A stretch of DNA of 64,000 nt. Origin: Eleusine coracana subsp. coracana. Taxonomy: Eukaryota; Streptophyta; Magnoliopsida; Poales; Poaceae. The stretch's first letter is position 1, and each line of letters begins with the position of its first letter. Of the stretch, positions 22,201 to 34,372 are shown piece after piece. The stretch covers positions 39,422,963 to 39,486,962 of the forward strand of contig CM064421.1 of NCBI GenBank assembly GCA_032690845.1, written 5' to 3'. Position numbers and translations under genes: made by a program. The notes under the pieces are model-generated. The model saw only the letters and a program-made list of their open reading frames with translations, searched no databases and was not told the DNA's origin.

Positions 22201-22697
22201 AGGCCAACGGTTCCATGATCCACATTCAGATAAAACTTTAGCAATTACAGTATATGGAAATACCATGACAAAATATCAAATCAAAGATAGTGTAGCAAGG
22301 CTGCAAAGGCTCTGGTATTTGATCAGGTACACGACATTAAAAAATCGGACAGATAAAACTGAGTCAGCTGGTGCAGCAATGCAGCATAACAAGGGAAGAT
22401 TTCATTATTCATGTACACATAATGGCAATCCCAATTAGAAATCATCTGTGCGCTGGAAGCCAGCTCCTTTAATCATCATCACGGATGAAAATTTTACAGT
22501 GGGATACAATCCCGTATTTTCTAGTATCAATTAACACTACAGATCTTGTTACATGGAAATACAAAGTGGGTGTTGCAATAACTATTGGCTGTGTCTATCC
22601 TTGCTATGGTATAATCAGATACAGAAGAGGCGGGAGGTTGCCATTTCAATAATGCATCGGCATGATTGCCTGTTCTTCTCTACATAAGTATCTACTC
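22201..22697. other. Intergenic, likely 3' UTR of the NUS1/LEW1-like gene
   Basis: The stretch lies between the MULE insertion and the stop codon of the minus-strand prenyltransferase gene. It probably contains that gene's 3' UTR. No other feature was recognised. Confidence 0.4.
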
Positions 22698-24422
22698 TCA
22701 TTTACCTGAGAAGCAAAAAAGGAAAACAGCTGAAATTCGTCAAAATATATAATTGAATCGGTATATTTTGGGGTACTGATTCATCAGATCTCAAAACATG
22801 GTAAGTGCGGGAACCACTAGAAAAGGTGAGAACAAACTACTTTGGCGGGCATAATTTGCAAAGCATGGACATAACTATTTGCATGTGAAACCCGAGTTGG
22901 TGTAAATTATCTACAAAAATGGTAACAAATGCGGCGCAAGGCGGACCTTAACATGACTCTTTTTGAATACTTGCATCGCCTGGTTAGATGTACAGCCTAA
23001 TATAATAGACATCTAGGCATAGATAGTAGTAAAGGTTGATTTAGCAAAGTTGAAAACCAAGCTTACCGTAGTTTTGATGTTTCTTCGAGAAGGTATATAA
23101 AGCTTTCACAAGGGCGCCGTATTTCATTGATTTCAGTGATCCCATATGCCTGGAACAAGAATATTAGATATTCAGGAATCGTGGAAATAGAGGATGGAAG
23201 TACCATCCTAGTATGTTGATCGAGAGACTTACATGATTTCAGTATACCGTAACCTCCATGCAGGAAAGCCTAAATGACATCTAACAGGACCATACATGAG
23301 AAGAAGATCAGGTTCTGGTCCACCACATCCTAATGGACAAAACAAAAACTTAGTTCTCCCTTGGTGTTATGATAGTAAAGTATGGTAAAATCATGAACAA
23401 ATGGGTAAATTAGTATATCAGATAGAGCAGAAAGAGAAGGGAAATTGTTTCAAGCATACCAACTGCTTTTAGCGCATTGGCCATGTCAGCTTCTGTAAAA
23501 ACTGGCCCATTTTTGCCGTTTTCTTCAGTATTGCCATTCAAGTAAGTTGAGCAAAGCAAATTGGCTGCTTTAGCAATGCCCTCCTTGCCATCGGAACCAG
23601 AAATACAGTCTATCATCATTTCTTTGTGTCTAAACTGTACAGCTTTGATGTTTGCACCAATATCCTACATGTTGCCATCAAACATGATCCATATTCACTA
23701 AAAAAGCCATGAACAGGATAAACCGCAGAGAATGTACCCAAAGTTAAGGAGAGAAAATTAAGTGATAGAAAGATAAATAGTGTAAAATTACCAAATATTC
23801 CCCCCAGTTCCCATCCCTTGAAACATTCATAGCAGGATCAAATGATTTTTTCAGTACTCCTGCAGTGTAATGTAAGTAGAAAGGTGAGCTTATGTAAGCT
23901 ACATAGATTCTGTGCATCTATAGACTAAAACAATGTGTAAAGCATAACAGTGCAAGCTTGTTTTATTCTGTGAATGACCCAAATATTATCATAACCACGT
24001 ATTGTTGTTTGCTTAAAATAATTTGAGTTCTAATAATCTTGTTCATATAGAAAGAAAAGACGATATATGCAGATAACTATAGTCTGAAAATAACTAAATC
24101 CTCGAAATTCAAATCATGAATGTGCTCTCTTACCCTCAATGTCGTAGATACAGACATACTTCACACCAATAGTTGAAAGCCAGTGTAATAAATGCTTGAT
24201 CTTTGCAGTATTTTTAGCTTCTTTGCTATCAACCACAATAGCCAAATACTTGAGTCTACCTAGGTTGAGATTCCAATACTTCCACAACAACCCACAGGAA
24301 ATCATATAACATTCCAGATTACAAATCAGATGAGACAATAAAGTCAAAATGGTGATTGCTAAGTGAATAATGCCCCAGAGCAACCCCAAAATGAGCTTGA
24401 CTATAACTGATGTTTGAGACAT
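22698..24422 (-). CDS. NUS1/LEW1-like subunit of dehydrodolichyl diphosphate synthase
   Basis: The non-catalytic partner of cis-prenyltransferase in dolichol synthesis at the ER (Nogo-B receptor/NUS1 family; LEW1 in Arabidopsis). Six coding exons: 24134-24422, 23792-23859, 23460-23664, 23233-23329, 23067-23149 and 22698-22705. Phases agree and give 249 residues. A hydrophobic N-terminal segment (about 6-45) is the expected membrane anchor. Family blocks are LKYLAIVVDS, GVKYVCIYDIEGVLK, SGSDGKEGIAKAANLL, CGGPEPDLLLMYGP and HLGFPAWRLRYTEIMHMG, followed by GSLKSMKYG and the terminal NYGK. The last exon contributes only 8 coding nucleotides. The ATG at 24422 follows a probable splice acceptor (GTACAG), so the 5' UTR is split. 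A candidate untranslated exon lies at 25089-25149. Confidence 0.88.
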
Positions 24423-25088
24423 CTGTACCTACAGAGAGAAAATATGATTTGTCATGCTCTCCCGAAAGATCAGTTATGAAGGATAGTAGATAGGGATGTA
24501 AAACTATTAGTGTTTCAACTATCAATTGCCTGATGAACACATGATAATCTAAAACATGGCTGAGCATGAGTGAAATAAATATCTGTTAAAGTGAACATTG
24601 CTGTGTGTACGGCCCACTATTATTTCCATGGTATATTCATAACATAGTTCCAAGGGCTTAGACCAATTGAAATGGAGTTGCTATTACTGTCGTACATGCA
24701 CCTTGACAAGTTCAGAGAACTACAAATTTTAGATCAAGTGAACATCAAACTTTCAGAAAATAAACTATTATAAATGTACAAGATAACTCATAAAAACTTT
24801 ATCAATCCATTGGTACATAAATCGAAGAAAACCACTGTGAAATAACTTGGGCGTTTTTCTCCTATAGTGTTCCTCCCGCATCAAGACAATATGATAACTA
24901 TCTAGAAAGGAAGAAGATAAACTTACTAGTGTGTTTCTGCTCAATTCATAGCTATCCATCATTACTCACAGAACACATTCACTCATGAGACCTAAGTTTC
25001 CCTCAATCACTTACACACACATACATGCTATAAGTAAGAGTCGAGTATAGCAACAGCTAAAAAAGGGGCAAATTTATCTGCTGCGTAC

Positions 25089-25149
25089 TTGTGAACGACG
25101 CTGATTCAAGAAAACGAGGGCCTCAGTCTCGGTGACCAGTAATGCCTCC
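25089..25149 (-). other. Candidate untranslated 5' exon of the NUS1/LEW1-like gene
   Basis: On the minus strand the segment is bounded by an acceptor TTGTGCAG and a donor GTACGC. It contains no useful start codon and lies upstream of the coding exon whose ATG directly follows a splice-acceptor-like sequence. Assignment to this gene is inference from position. Confidence 0.4.
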
Positions 25150-25289
25150 CTGCACAAGAACCACGAAATTAATATTTTCCATGACAATGGAAATGAGGCC
25201 ACCATACACGACAGCTATGTGAACATCAAATTTTGGAAGGTTAAATCTTTTTAAAAAAACTATAGTAAATGGCTCAGTGAAATGAAAGA

Positions 25290-27355
25290 GATAGGAAGAC
25301 AATGATGCAGGGAAAAGGACAGTGAAGTTAGAAGCATAGGCAAGCAAAGAAATCTAACATGGCATGGGAATCCAAATCCATGATAACCACAGGTGAGCTG
25401 AGAGAGACAAGCAGCCAAGGAGGAAACAGTGGAGGCAGCAAGAAATGTGGGTGACTGCAAGCAAATAAGATCCTTTTATAGCTGCAGCTGGGCTTGGAAT
25501 GGAAACATAATCAGGAAAATTCTAGGGGTTATTGTTGCATATCACATCTTATGTATTGAACTCTCCTTTAGATTGGTGACCTTCCTTGTTTCTTTGCTAG
25601 AGTTTTGTTTTCTAAAGTTATCAAGTATTTTTGTTCGTCCTTTTCTGAAATATTTTAGGCATTGACGGTATCCACGGCGTAGTCGCAAGGACGTGCGCAC
25701 ATTTGCAGGCATAAATCGAGCTATAATAGAATAAACTACAGGAATGCATCGAAGGCGTGGTGCGTTTATATTGCAAAATCAAAGACCAGGTCAATAATTT
25801 ATCTGATGCGCATCACAACATCCTTGCACGACTGCCTCCAAAGTAGAGCATCGTGTAGGTGTGCGTGACACGAGGGGGATCAAATGGCTACCCAGTTCTT
25901 CTTCCGCACACTCTCACAAACACCTGGCGTGCGACGCGCGCGGAAGATAGGGGCAAACCCCGCCCGTTGCAAAAGAGCGGCGTGGGGAAGGCAAGGAGAA
26001 GGGTGAGTGAGATAGACCTGCCATGCCGCGCGCTTCCCTCGGGTCCAGCGGAGTCACAGCAGCATCGGCATCGAGCGCGGTGCGCGGAGGCGGAGGCAGC
26101 TGCGGCTGCTACAACCAGTGGAAGTAGGGACTAGGCAGACTCGTCGGGCTACCGTCGGGAAACTACCACTCGTGTCTCAAAAAGTTTGACCGAGATGGCC
26201 AATCACCTGGCCTTTTTTTTTAGGATTATCACCTGGCCTTTGGATAGCTTCAGTTCATTCTTGGTCACTAATTTTGATGGGTTTCGGACCTTGCGAAATA
26301 GCAGTGATCATTCTGAAGTCATGGTTGTCAAAAGTTTCAGTCAGAACACATGAGCAGCACCGAACAACAAGAGAGAAACGAAAGAAAAGTAAAACACTTA
26401 TTGCAGAAAATTTTAGAAAGTTCTAAATTGAACTTGTCGAAGCTAAACGAAAGTACACGGGAACGAAAGAGAAAGTAAAACACTGATTGCAGAAAAAAGG
26501 ACAATGAAGTTAGAAACATAGGCAAGCAAGAAATCTAACATGCCTCTGTCCGGAATCAATGACAGCCACAGTTGGGCCGAGAGAGAGATGACCAGCAAAA
26601 GGAGCAGACAGCGGAAGCAGAAAGAAATAGGCGTCCGGGGAACTTATTTGTACTAAGAAAAAAACTGTAATCACAGAAAGCCTAATAAGAGTTGTTGGCT
26701 CATGTGTCACATCTTACTGGCTCACCTGTCTGTCTCTTTGCTAGGGCCTAGACACTTCACAAATTCCATGCCATTTGCTTTCAAAGGTTCTCTGATTACT
26801 TTCTCTTTCTTTGTAAAATCATGCTTTAGCCATTGAGCGGCATCCACGGCGTGGTTGCAGGTATGGGCTTACATCCGCAGGTGTGACATATAACGCTAGC
26901 AGAATAAACTACAGGAAGGCATCGAACGCGTGGTGCGTTGGTATTGCAAACTCAAAAGGCGAGTTCAATAATTTATCTGATTCGCATAGCGAACTCGGTA
27001 CAGCAGCACATTGCGAGTTCAATAATTTTATCTGGTTCGCATCAAGTTCCTGGTTCCTTTCGCGCATTTTGACAAACGCCTGGCGTGCGACCTGCCCGCG
27101 CGCACGCAGCCAAGCCCACAGTATATGGAATGGAGGGAAGGTTTTTCATGGAGACCAAGGAAAACGAAACGAAGATTTTTCACGGACCTGCTAATAGACG
27201 AGGCGAGCGACACCCGGTGCCCAGCGCTTCCCCGGGTCCGGAGGAGGAGTCACCGCCGCATCGACGTCGGGCGCCGAAGCGGAGGCTGCTGCGGCTGCCA
27301 CGTCCGGTGGAAGAAGGCAAGAGTCACGATCTGGGCTACCGACGCCGGAAGTTAC
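25290..27355. repeat. Imperfect tandem duplication upstream of the NUS1/LEW1-like gene
   Basis: Two collinear copies, about 25290-26160 and about 26480-27355. Shared phrases appear in the same order: TGAAGTTAGAA.CATAGGCAAG, AGAAATCTAACATG, ATCCACGGCGT, AATAAACTACAGGAA followed by GCATCGAA, GTTCAATAATTTATCTGAT-like, CCTGGCGTGCGAC, a GC-rich block with GCGGAGGC..CTGCGGCTGC, and GGGCTACCG. The copies differ by substitutions and indels, so the duplication is not recent. The segment is AT-rich on the left and GC-rich on the right, like a promoter and first exon of a minus-strand gene. Confidence 0.75.
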
Positions 27356-30300
27356 AGCCAACCCATGTGACCAAATTCTTGACACCTACCATGTCGCTGT
27401 GGGGATGAGCGCATCCTGCATCCACCCCACCCCTCTCTGGAATGTAACAGATGAACGGCCCAATCAGTAGTATGTGGCCCAATCTGCAATCGCAAGCAAG
27501 AGAAGTTTGAGCCTTAGGGCTAGCTCATGCCTCAAATGGGCCGACCACACAATTCAAGCTGCTTGTGCTAAAAAAACCACACAATTCAAGCTGCGAAAAG
27601 AATCAAACAATTCGGTGTTCTAAAAAGAAAAATCAGTGTGCTAGATCGCGACTCAGAAGCCCGCGCAGTGTGCTAGACAGTCTAGGTGTAAATAGTTTCA
27701 GCCACTCAGAAGTCAGAACCCGTCTGCCGAATATTACAAGGGCGTGAACCTGATCCGAAGGCGGTCCATGGTGCGCGGTATCAAATAGGGGAATTGTTGA
27801 CAGGCTTTGTCAAGAATGTGTGTGCTCATCGTCGCGATCACATTTTCATTCGTGTTTGCTTCAGTATTGTTAGTTTCGCATATATGAGTGGACCAGGTAT
27901 CTATCCCAATAATGGCATCCATTATCTAAAAAAAAAAGATCCCAATAATGGCATTGTTAAGTTTTTCTGTTCATTGATATCCCAATAAATAATGTGTGTG
28001 CTTATTGCGATCACATTTTCATTCGCTTGCAGTCTTCTCTTACTATGTTGATGTGATTCTGCACTTTTTAAGATGCCAGGTTGCTCTGCAATCATTCCAT
28101 ATGAATATAGAGAGTGCAGAGGGAGTATCAGCACGTTGCACTTATTCGAGTAAAAATGGTATGTGCCATCGTGCGACAAGTATGCGTCGTATCATTCATG
28201 GATCATGGCCTTTATCTGACAAGCACAGCGCGCGCACCAGCATAATACTGATAGTGGTCCATGAAATCTATGCTTTCGGCCAGGAGACACCGGCATCAAT
28301 GTTGATGTATTAACTTCATCGGTAAGCTTACAAGAGGCAGTTCGGTTGCAGCAGCGGTAGTATTTTGCAAGATTTTATCAGAAGATATTGTAGAGCACCT
28401 TTACAGTGAGGAGTTCTCTGTTGTTTAACTTGGAGAGAATGACTGCTTCAATATGCACTTGTTGTCTTGTTCCATTCAACATAGTGTCGCGCTATCCATC
28501 AAAATTTGGGGACTGGTACCGATTCGGATGCAACACCCTTTCATGGCTTAATGGTCCTCTGTTGCCGAGGACGACGCCTCGGCCTTGCACCAACGCGAGA
28601 CACTGATGAAAGCAACTGAAAGGAAATCGAAGTTTTCTGTAACTGTATACAGATGGTTGCATACAGCACGAGGAAGACGAGTGGCATGTGCGAAATGACA
28701 TCGTAATGGCAGCATTTGCTGTTCATCTACAGCTGCAGGTGAAGCTTCAGACTAGCATCTTGAATTTCACTACTCCTGTAGAGTTAAGACGAGAGGACAA
28801 CCTACTTAACCATCGGGTGGGGAGTAAACTGCAAATGTCGAGGAACGAGAAAGGATGCAATAGTACTGATGCAGTAAGCTCACCAAGCAAGTGTGATGCA
28901 GGCTGCATAAACACTTGCTAGTAAATGCTAATGCTAAAGTTTCCCTTCCCTTTCAGCGAACCAAGAACTTGTGAGAGGTTGATACATGAGTTGATCCGAC
29001 GGCAGGTGCTGGATCTAAGGTAGCACGCGTGCGAATCACACGTTCGCCGTATTTAGTTAGGCCCGCCCGGTCGATGATATGATATGATGCAGCAGCTTAG
29101 TGCAGTGGCCACTCAGTTAACGATCCCTCTCGTTGGAGACCTTTTTTCTGCAGGCCGCTAACCACAGGTTCCAAGGATATTTGACGTGCTGATCGCAACG
29201 GTTCATCGACGCAATTGGACGGGCGGCTATGTCCCTAAATCTTTTCTTTTTTTTGTCTTCGCATCTGCACGCGGAGTGGGGCCAGTTATCTCGGCTTCTA
29301 ATCAGCTTTACGCTTTAGACTTTCCACGGCAGGGCTCGAGGACGACGTCATGTCCGCGTACGGATTTTCAGATTATGAAACAACCGTATCCGTGTAGTAC
29401 TGATCACTCCGGCATATTTTACTGGGCGCGTGGCGCATTTGATCATACAATCTTCTCGAGCAAGTGCTAAAGCTAACGATGATCCATACGTGTGACGTGT
29501 CGAGTTCGACTTGGCCTGATCTGCATGTCCTCATTTGAAACTTTTCGGGGTGATCGTGATCCCCGTCTGCCTGCTTTTATCTGCTGCACCTGCACTGGTG
29601 AAGCAAGCAAAAACGATTTGCTAAGATCATCCAGTCATTTTGTTGTATAGTAGCACACATGAATCGTAAAGCAATTATATTAGTTATCATAAAACTTTGG
29701 GTTGATCATGTTGTGCATCCTTCATATTACCGTCCCATTGCAGTAATAACTGCAGGTCAACAGTCATGTTGAGCCTGGAGACAGACAACAGTTTGTTACC
29801 TAACGCCGCACAAAGATTAAGCAAGAGTGGCATTCATGTACACATCAACGCAAAAGAATCAGAGGGCTCAAAAGGCATGACCAAAAGAGAAAAGGTGTTT
29901 TGGCAATCAGAACTGTCATCTGTTTTGTGGGTCTTGAATTCCGGATGCCTTTGCACCCGTCCCTGAAGCTCCAACACGTGTTCACTACCATGTCACATCT
30001 CGACATACTCTGTACTTTTTTTTGGTTTCGTTCGGACAATAAACACAGTTCATTTTTTAACCAAACAAGCTGTTCGGGTGACAACAAAAGAAGTCCAGAG
30101 GGAGTAATCCAAACCACGGAGTTGGAAAACATGCTTTGTGTAAGTGCTGAAAATGGTATGCCGTCATGGCCATTCAGTCGAAATAGTATTGACGGATACA
30201 ACGCTACACCTGCAATATCCAATTCTCGTAATCAGAAATTTATCTGACTAATAGATGGACTTCCAGTGGCTTGTAGTGCCTTATTTAGCCAATCAGCCAC

Positions 30301-32431
30301 ATAACTTTGATGTTACACCAATTGGATGAAGTTCAGATAACTGTAGGACAAGTTCGGAAATAGGATCCATAAATCGGCTAAAAACCAAAATAGTCTGGCT
30401 CCCACTGAAATGAACTTTGCTGTTGCGAGTGTGACATGGTGTCTTGCCAATCTTACCTCAAGCGCCAACGAAAAAGATGTTAACGATGAAACGATCGATG
30501 ATTGTCAAGCTGAGAAAAGGATTCGCTGTGACTGTGGGCTGACGTTTTCAGAACATTTGTATTGGATTGAAGACATATAAGGTTTTGGATCGATCCGAGA
30601 TATTTTGGATGGTGCTCCCTGTTCTTCAGCATAAAAGATCAGAGCAACGATGTACGATGATGGCGTTAGTTTTCAGAGCATAATCTTAAGATAGGAAAAG
30701 TTTCCTTGCACGAGAAAGGGCTGCAAGCCTGCAACCCTGGAGCAGATATCTCAAAAACATAAGATAATATGGGTGGAGTAACATGATGCTAAAGCTGAAA
30801 CATCTTAATAGATAGATGAATGATTTAAATCGGAGGGCTTGAAAAAGCGGAGCTGATTGTGAATCCTGAGACGACGTGTACGGTATCTACTGGGGCGAGC
30901 TGAGCTTAGTGGCACTGGCAGGCCCGACGTAAGTATCAAATTTGAAACGTCGCGGTCCTACCATGTCCGAGGCAAAGATAGGTAGGTACAGGCTCACTGG
31001 ATGCAACCGGGATTGGTAGTCTGGACCGTGTGAATCCAGCGGCGAGATTCTGAATCCCCTGGAGTCCGCGGCTGCGGTGCACCGTGTTGGAGCCGTGTGA
31101 TCACACACAATCCCCGCTGATGCGGTGAGAACGCCATGAAAAAGAATGGGAGTAAAAACCGGTGGAGTAAGAGCCAAGCGTCAGTAATGGCAAATGGACT
31201 CGGTGAAACAGGGGAGGCCGGGTAGCCGCTTGCTTCTCGCGTGCTTTCTCCATCCGGTCATGGCGTCCCTTTCGCTCGGCACGGCTAGTCCACAGCGCAT
31301 GATACGGAGAGGCTTGGCGCCACACACGGACACGGGTTCCGCTGTGTCCGTCTCCGACCACACAGCACACAGGACAAGGGTGCTTGGCACAGAAATGATG
31401 ATGCCTAGCGGAACAGAATTGAATACTTGGGCAGGTTCGCAGGAACAAAGGGGTCTCAGTTCGTTGTTGATGAACAAGATTATGTGTCGGTGTATGCATG
31501 GTACTCTGGGTTAATTCGCGCCAAGTAGTACTGCTGATGAACAACTGGATATCGTCAGAAACAGATGATGCTCCCCATGGCCTCAAATCAACGTGAGTCG
31601 GCGAGTGACAGAGCGTGGCATCGCGGGGGGTCAGGAATACCACGGAATCCGGCCGGAAGATTTGATGAGCAGACTGCTCGGCGCATCGTGATCAGAGATT
31701 CGGAGTAATGGCGTGTGGATTACACTTGCGCGTACGATCTTGTGATAGATCGGTCGATGATCCAGTACTAGCACACATACTGCGAGAGGTTAGTAGCTAG
31801 GCAGCCGAGGCAAAGCTAGGCTAGGGTGCGTTGCGATGTCAAAGTCGGCGTGACGATGAGTAGAAAAAATTTCAGCACGGTCTCGATCGCAAGTAAGTAC
31901 TTGCAAACCTGTAGAGTCCAGGTCACACGGAAAACAGATCTTGTTGTATAAGTTCGTGTGATATACAAAGTAGCAACTGGAGTATCCTTTTTATCTGAAA
32001 AAGAAAAAACAGAACGGCTGTGCTCCGACTCCGAATGTGTGGCAAATGAGCTCAGGACTGACGGCGATCTAGACGGCTGTGCTTGGACGAGACGGGAATC
32101 GGGACAGCGACGAGATGGTCATGGTGGGGGCAGCACGTGAGGATGTTTCGCCCGTACCGTAGGATGCAACGGTGACGGCGAGTTGACGCATCGGAGGTGA
32201 ACTGGGTGGAGCAATACGGGCGCTTCCGAGGGCAGGCCTCTGAGTCCTGATGGCTTCCGCCGGCGGACTGGCGGAGAGCAGATGAAGCAACACGGGCGCT
32301 ACCAGAGTACCAGGCGCGGGGCCGGGTGCCCCAGTGGCCCAGTGCGGCGGCTAATATGATGGCCGTTTAAATCATTAACCGGGTCATTATAACGACGCAC
32401 TTATTTAACACACAGCCATGGCTGATGCTCT
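27356..32431. other. Gene-free stretch
   Basis: Nothing that I can support as a gene. Small repeats occur: CACACAATTCAAGCTGC twice around 27548 and 27580, and a CGATCACATTTTCATTCG phrase near 27835 and 28008 associated with AATAATGGCAT repeats. Open frames up to 180 codons (minus strand, 31643-31101) have no recognisable domain. Confidence 0.4.
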
Positions 32432-32441
32432 CTATATAAAA
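32432..32441 (+). promoter_or_regulatory. TATA box of the first transporter gene
   Basis: CTATATAAAA lies 228-237 bp upstream of the ATG and gives an expected transcription start near 32465. The GC rise and gene-like 5' leader begin just after it. Confidence 0.65.
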
Positions 32442-32668
32442 CAGGGGTGCAAGGACTAGATGCGAACCACGGCCGGACCACCACTACTGCTCGTAGCTAG
32501 CAGTGTAGCAGTGGAGAGTGGTGAGGACTGAGGACGGGCACGTCCATTCATTCGTTTGAGAGCAGAGCGATAATAATCGAAGAGTGTGTGAGAGAAAGGC
32601 CGCCGGCACACCAGTAAAGAGCTAGTAGTAGTGGTAAACTGACGACAGAACACCACCGACACCTCGCC

Positions 32669-34372
32669 ATGATGAGCACGGAGGCCGCCGCCGTCCCGGT
32701 GGCCGTGGCGCCGGCGAAGCGCCCGCCCATCAACAAGTACGCCTTCGCGTGCGCGCTTCTCGCCTCCATGAACTCCGTCCTCCTCGGCTACGGTGTGTCT
32801 GTCTATTCTCTTCACGTTTCGCACACGTTCATGCTGCGAGCAGCACGTACTGCAACGATCATCGACAAGATGCATGGTAATAACAACGACATTCTTAATA
32901 AATTACGTGATGATCGCGCAGACATCTCTGTGATGAGCGGCGCGCAGCTGTTCATGAAGGAGGACCTGAAGATCACGGACACGCAGATCGAGATCCTGGC
33001 GGGCGTCATCAACATCTACTCCCTCTTCGGCTCCCTCCTCGCGGGGGTCACCTCCGACTGGCTGGGCCGTCGCTACACCATGGTCCTGGCCGCCGCCATC
33101 TTCTTCACGGGCGCGCTCCTCATGGGCCTGGCCCCCGACTACACCCTCCTCATGGTGGGCCGCTTCGTGGCGGGCATCGGCGTCGGGTTCGCGCTGATGA
33201 TCGCGCCCGTGTACACCGCGGAGGTGGCCCCGACCTCCGCCCGCGGGTTCCTCACCTCCTTCCCGGAGGTGTTCAACAACCTGGGCATCCTCCTCGGCTA
33301 CGTCTCCAACTTCGCCTTCGCCCGCCTCCCCGTCCACCTCAGCTGGCGCGCCATGTTCCTCGTCGGCGCCGTCCCGCCCGTCTTCCTCGGCGTCGCCGTC
33401 CTCGCCATGCCGGAGTCCCCGCGCTGGCTCGTCATGCGCGGCCGCCTCGCCGACGCGCGCCGCGTGCTGCGAAAGACCTCCGACTCCGACGCCGAGGCGG
33501 AGGAGCGACTCCTTGACATGAAGAAGGCCGTCGGGATCCCCGAAGACGACGACGACGTGGTCGCCGTCATCCGCGCCAACAACAACAACAAGGGCAACGT
33601 CGACAGTAGTAACGGCGGCGTCAGCGTGTGGAAGGAGCTGCTGATCAACCCGTCCCGGCCCGTGCGGCGCATGCTGGTGGCGGGCCTGGGCCTCATGTTC
33701 ATCCAGCAGGCCACGGGCGTGGACTGCGTGGTCATGTACAGCCCGCGGGTGTTCGAGCGGGCCGGGATCAAGTCCAAGACCAACTCGCTGGGCTTCTCCA
33801 TGGCCGTCGGCGCCTGCAAGACCTTCTTCATCCCAATCTCCACGCTGCTCCTCGACCGCGTGGGCCGCCGCCCGCTCCTCCTCGCCAGCGGCGGAGGGAT
33901 GGCCGTCTTCCTCTTCACGCTCGCCACCTCGCTCATGATGATGGACCGCCGGCCAGAGGGCGAGGCGGCGGCGCTGGGCGCCGTCAGCATCGCGGCCATG
34001 CTGGCGTTCGTGGCGTCGTTCGCGTCCGGGCTGGGCCCCGTCGCGTGGGTCTACTGCTCAGAGATTTACCCGCTCAGGCTGCGGGCCCAGGCCGCGGCCC
34101 TCGGGACGGGGATCAACAGGATCATGAGCGGGGCCACCACCATGTCCTTTCTCTCGCTCTCCAACTCCATCACCATCGCCGGGAGCTTCTACCTTTACGC
34201 CTGCGTCATGGCAGCCGGCTGGGTGTTCATGTACTTCTTCCTGCCGGAGACCATGGGCAGGAGCCTCGAGGACACCGCCAAGCTCTTCGGCAAGGAGGAC
34301 GCGGACGACGACGACCTCAGCCAACGTCACGACCGCAAGAAATCCACTGAGCTCATGACCGCTCAGCAGTGA
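32669..34372 (+). CDS. Polyol/monosaccharide H+ symporter, tandem copy 1
   Basis: A sugar-porter family (MFS) membrane protein of the PLT/PMT class, probably importing polyols or monosaccharides with protons at the plasma membrane. Two exons: 32669-32792 and 32922-34372, giving 524 residues. The junction restores the family's LLGYDISVMSGA motif with a split Asp codon. Other signatures are DWLGRR, VGRFVAGIGVG, APVYTAEVAPTSARG with the FPEVF that follows, PESPRWLV, DRVGRR, YCSEIYPLRLRAQ and PETMGRSLED. About twelve hydrophobic segments are visible, with a charged central loop near residues 215-265. The 129-bp intron has no in-frame stop and is a multiple of three, so retention would give a 567-residue protein with a 43-residue insert after TM1. 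The paralogue lies 3.8 kb downstream. Confidence 0.92.
   Translation: MMSTEAAAVPVAVAPAKRPPINKYAFACALLASMNSVLLGYGVSVYSLHVSHTFMLRAARTATIIDKMHGNNNDILNKLRDDRADISVMSGAQLFMKEDLKITDTQIEILAGVINIYSLFGSLLAGVTSDWLGRRYTMVLAAAIFFTGALLMGLAPDYTLLMVGRFVAGIGVGFALMIAPVYTAEVAPTSARGFLTSFPEVFNNLGILLGYVSNFAFARLPVHLSWRAMFLVGAVPPVFLGVAVLAMPESPRWLVMRGRLADARRVLRKTSDSDAEAEERLLDMKKAVGIPEDDDDVVAVIRANNNNKGNVDSSNGGVSVWKELLINPSRPVRRMLVAGLGLMFIQQATGVDCVVMYSPRVFERAGIKSKTNSLGFSMAVGACKTFFIPISTLLLDRVGRRPLLLASGGGMAVFLFTLATSLMMMDRRPEGEAAALGAVSIAAMLAFVASFASGLGPVAWVYCSEIYPLRLRAQAAALGTGINRIMSGATTMSFLSLSNSITIAGSFYLYACVMAAGWVFMYFFLPETMGRSLEDTAKLFGKEDADDDDLSQRHDRKKSTELMTAQQ

Noticed and set aside
31101..31643. 180-codon minus-strand frame
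   Set aside because: No recognisable domain or gene structure around it.
33298..33999. Antisense frames over the transporter genes (also 38279-39157 and 38782-39609)
   Set aside because: Mirror frames of GC-rich exons with no independent signal.
32669..34372. Reading the first transporter as a single 567-residue exon
   Set aside because: The extra 43 residues interrupt the conserved GYDISVMSGA motif, and GT/AG boundaries match the paralogue's intron position.
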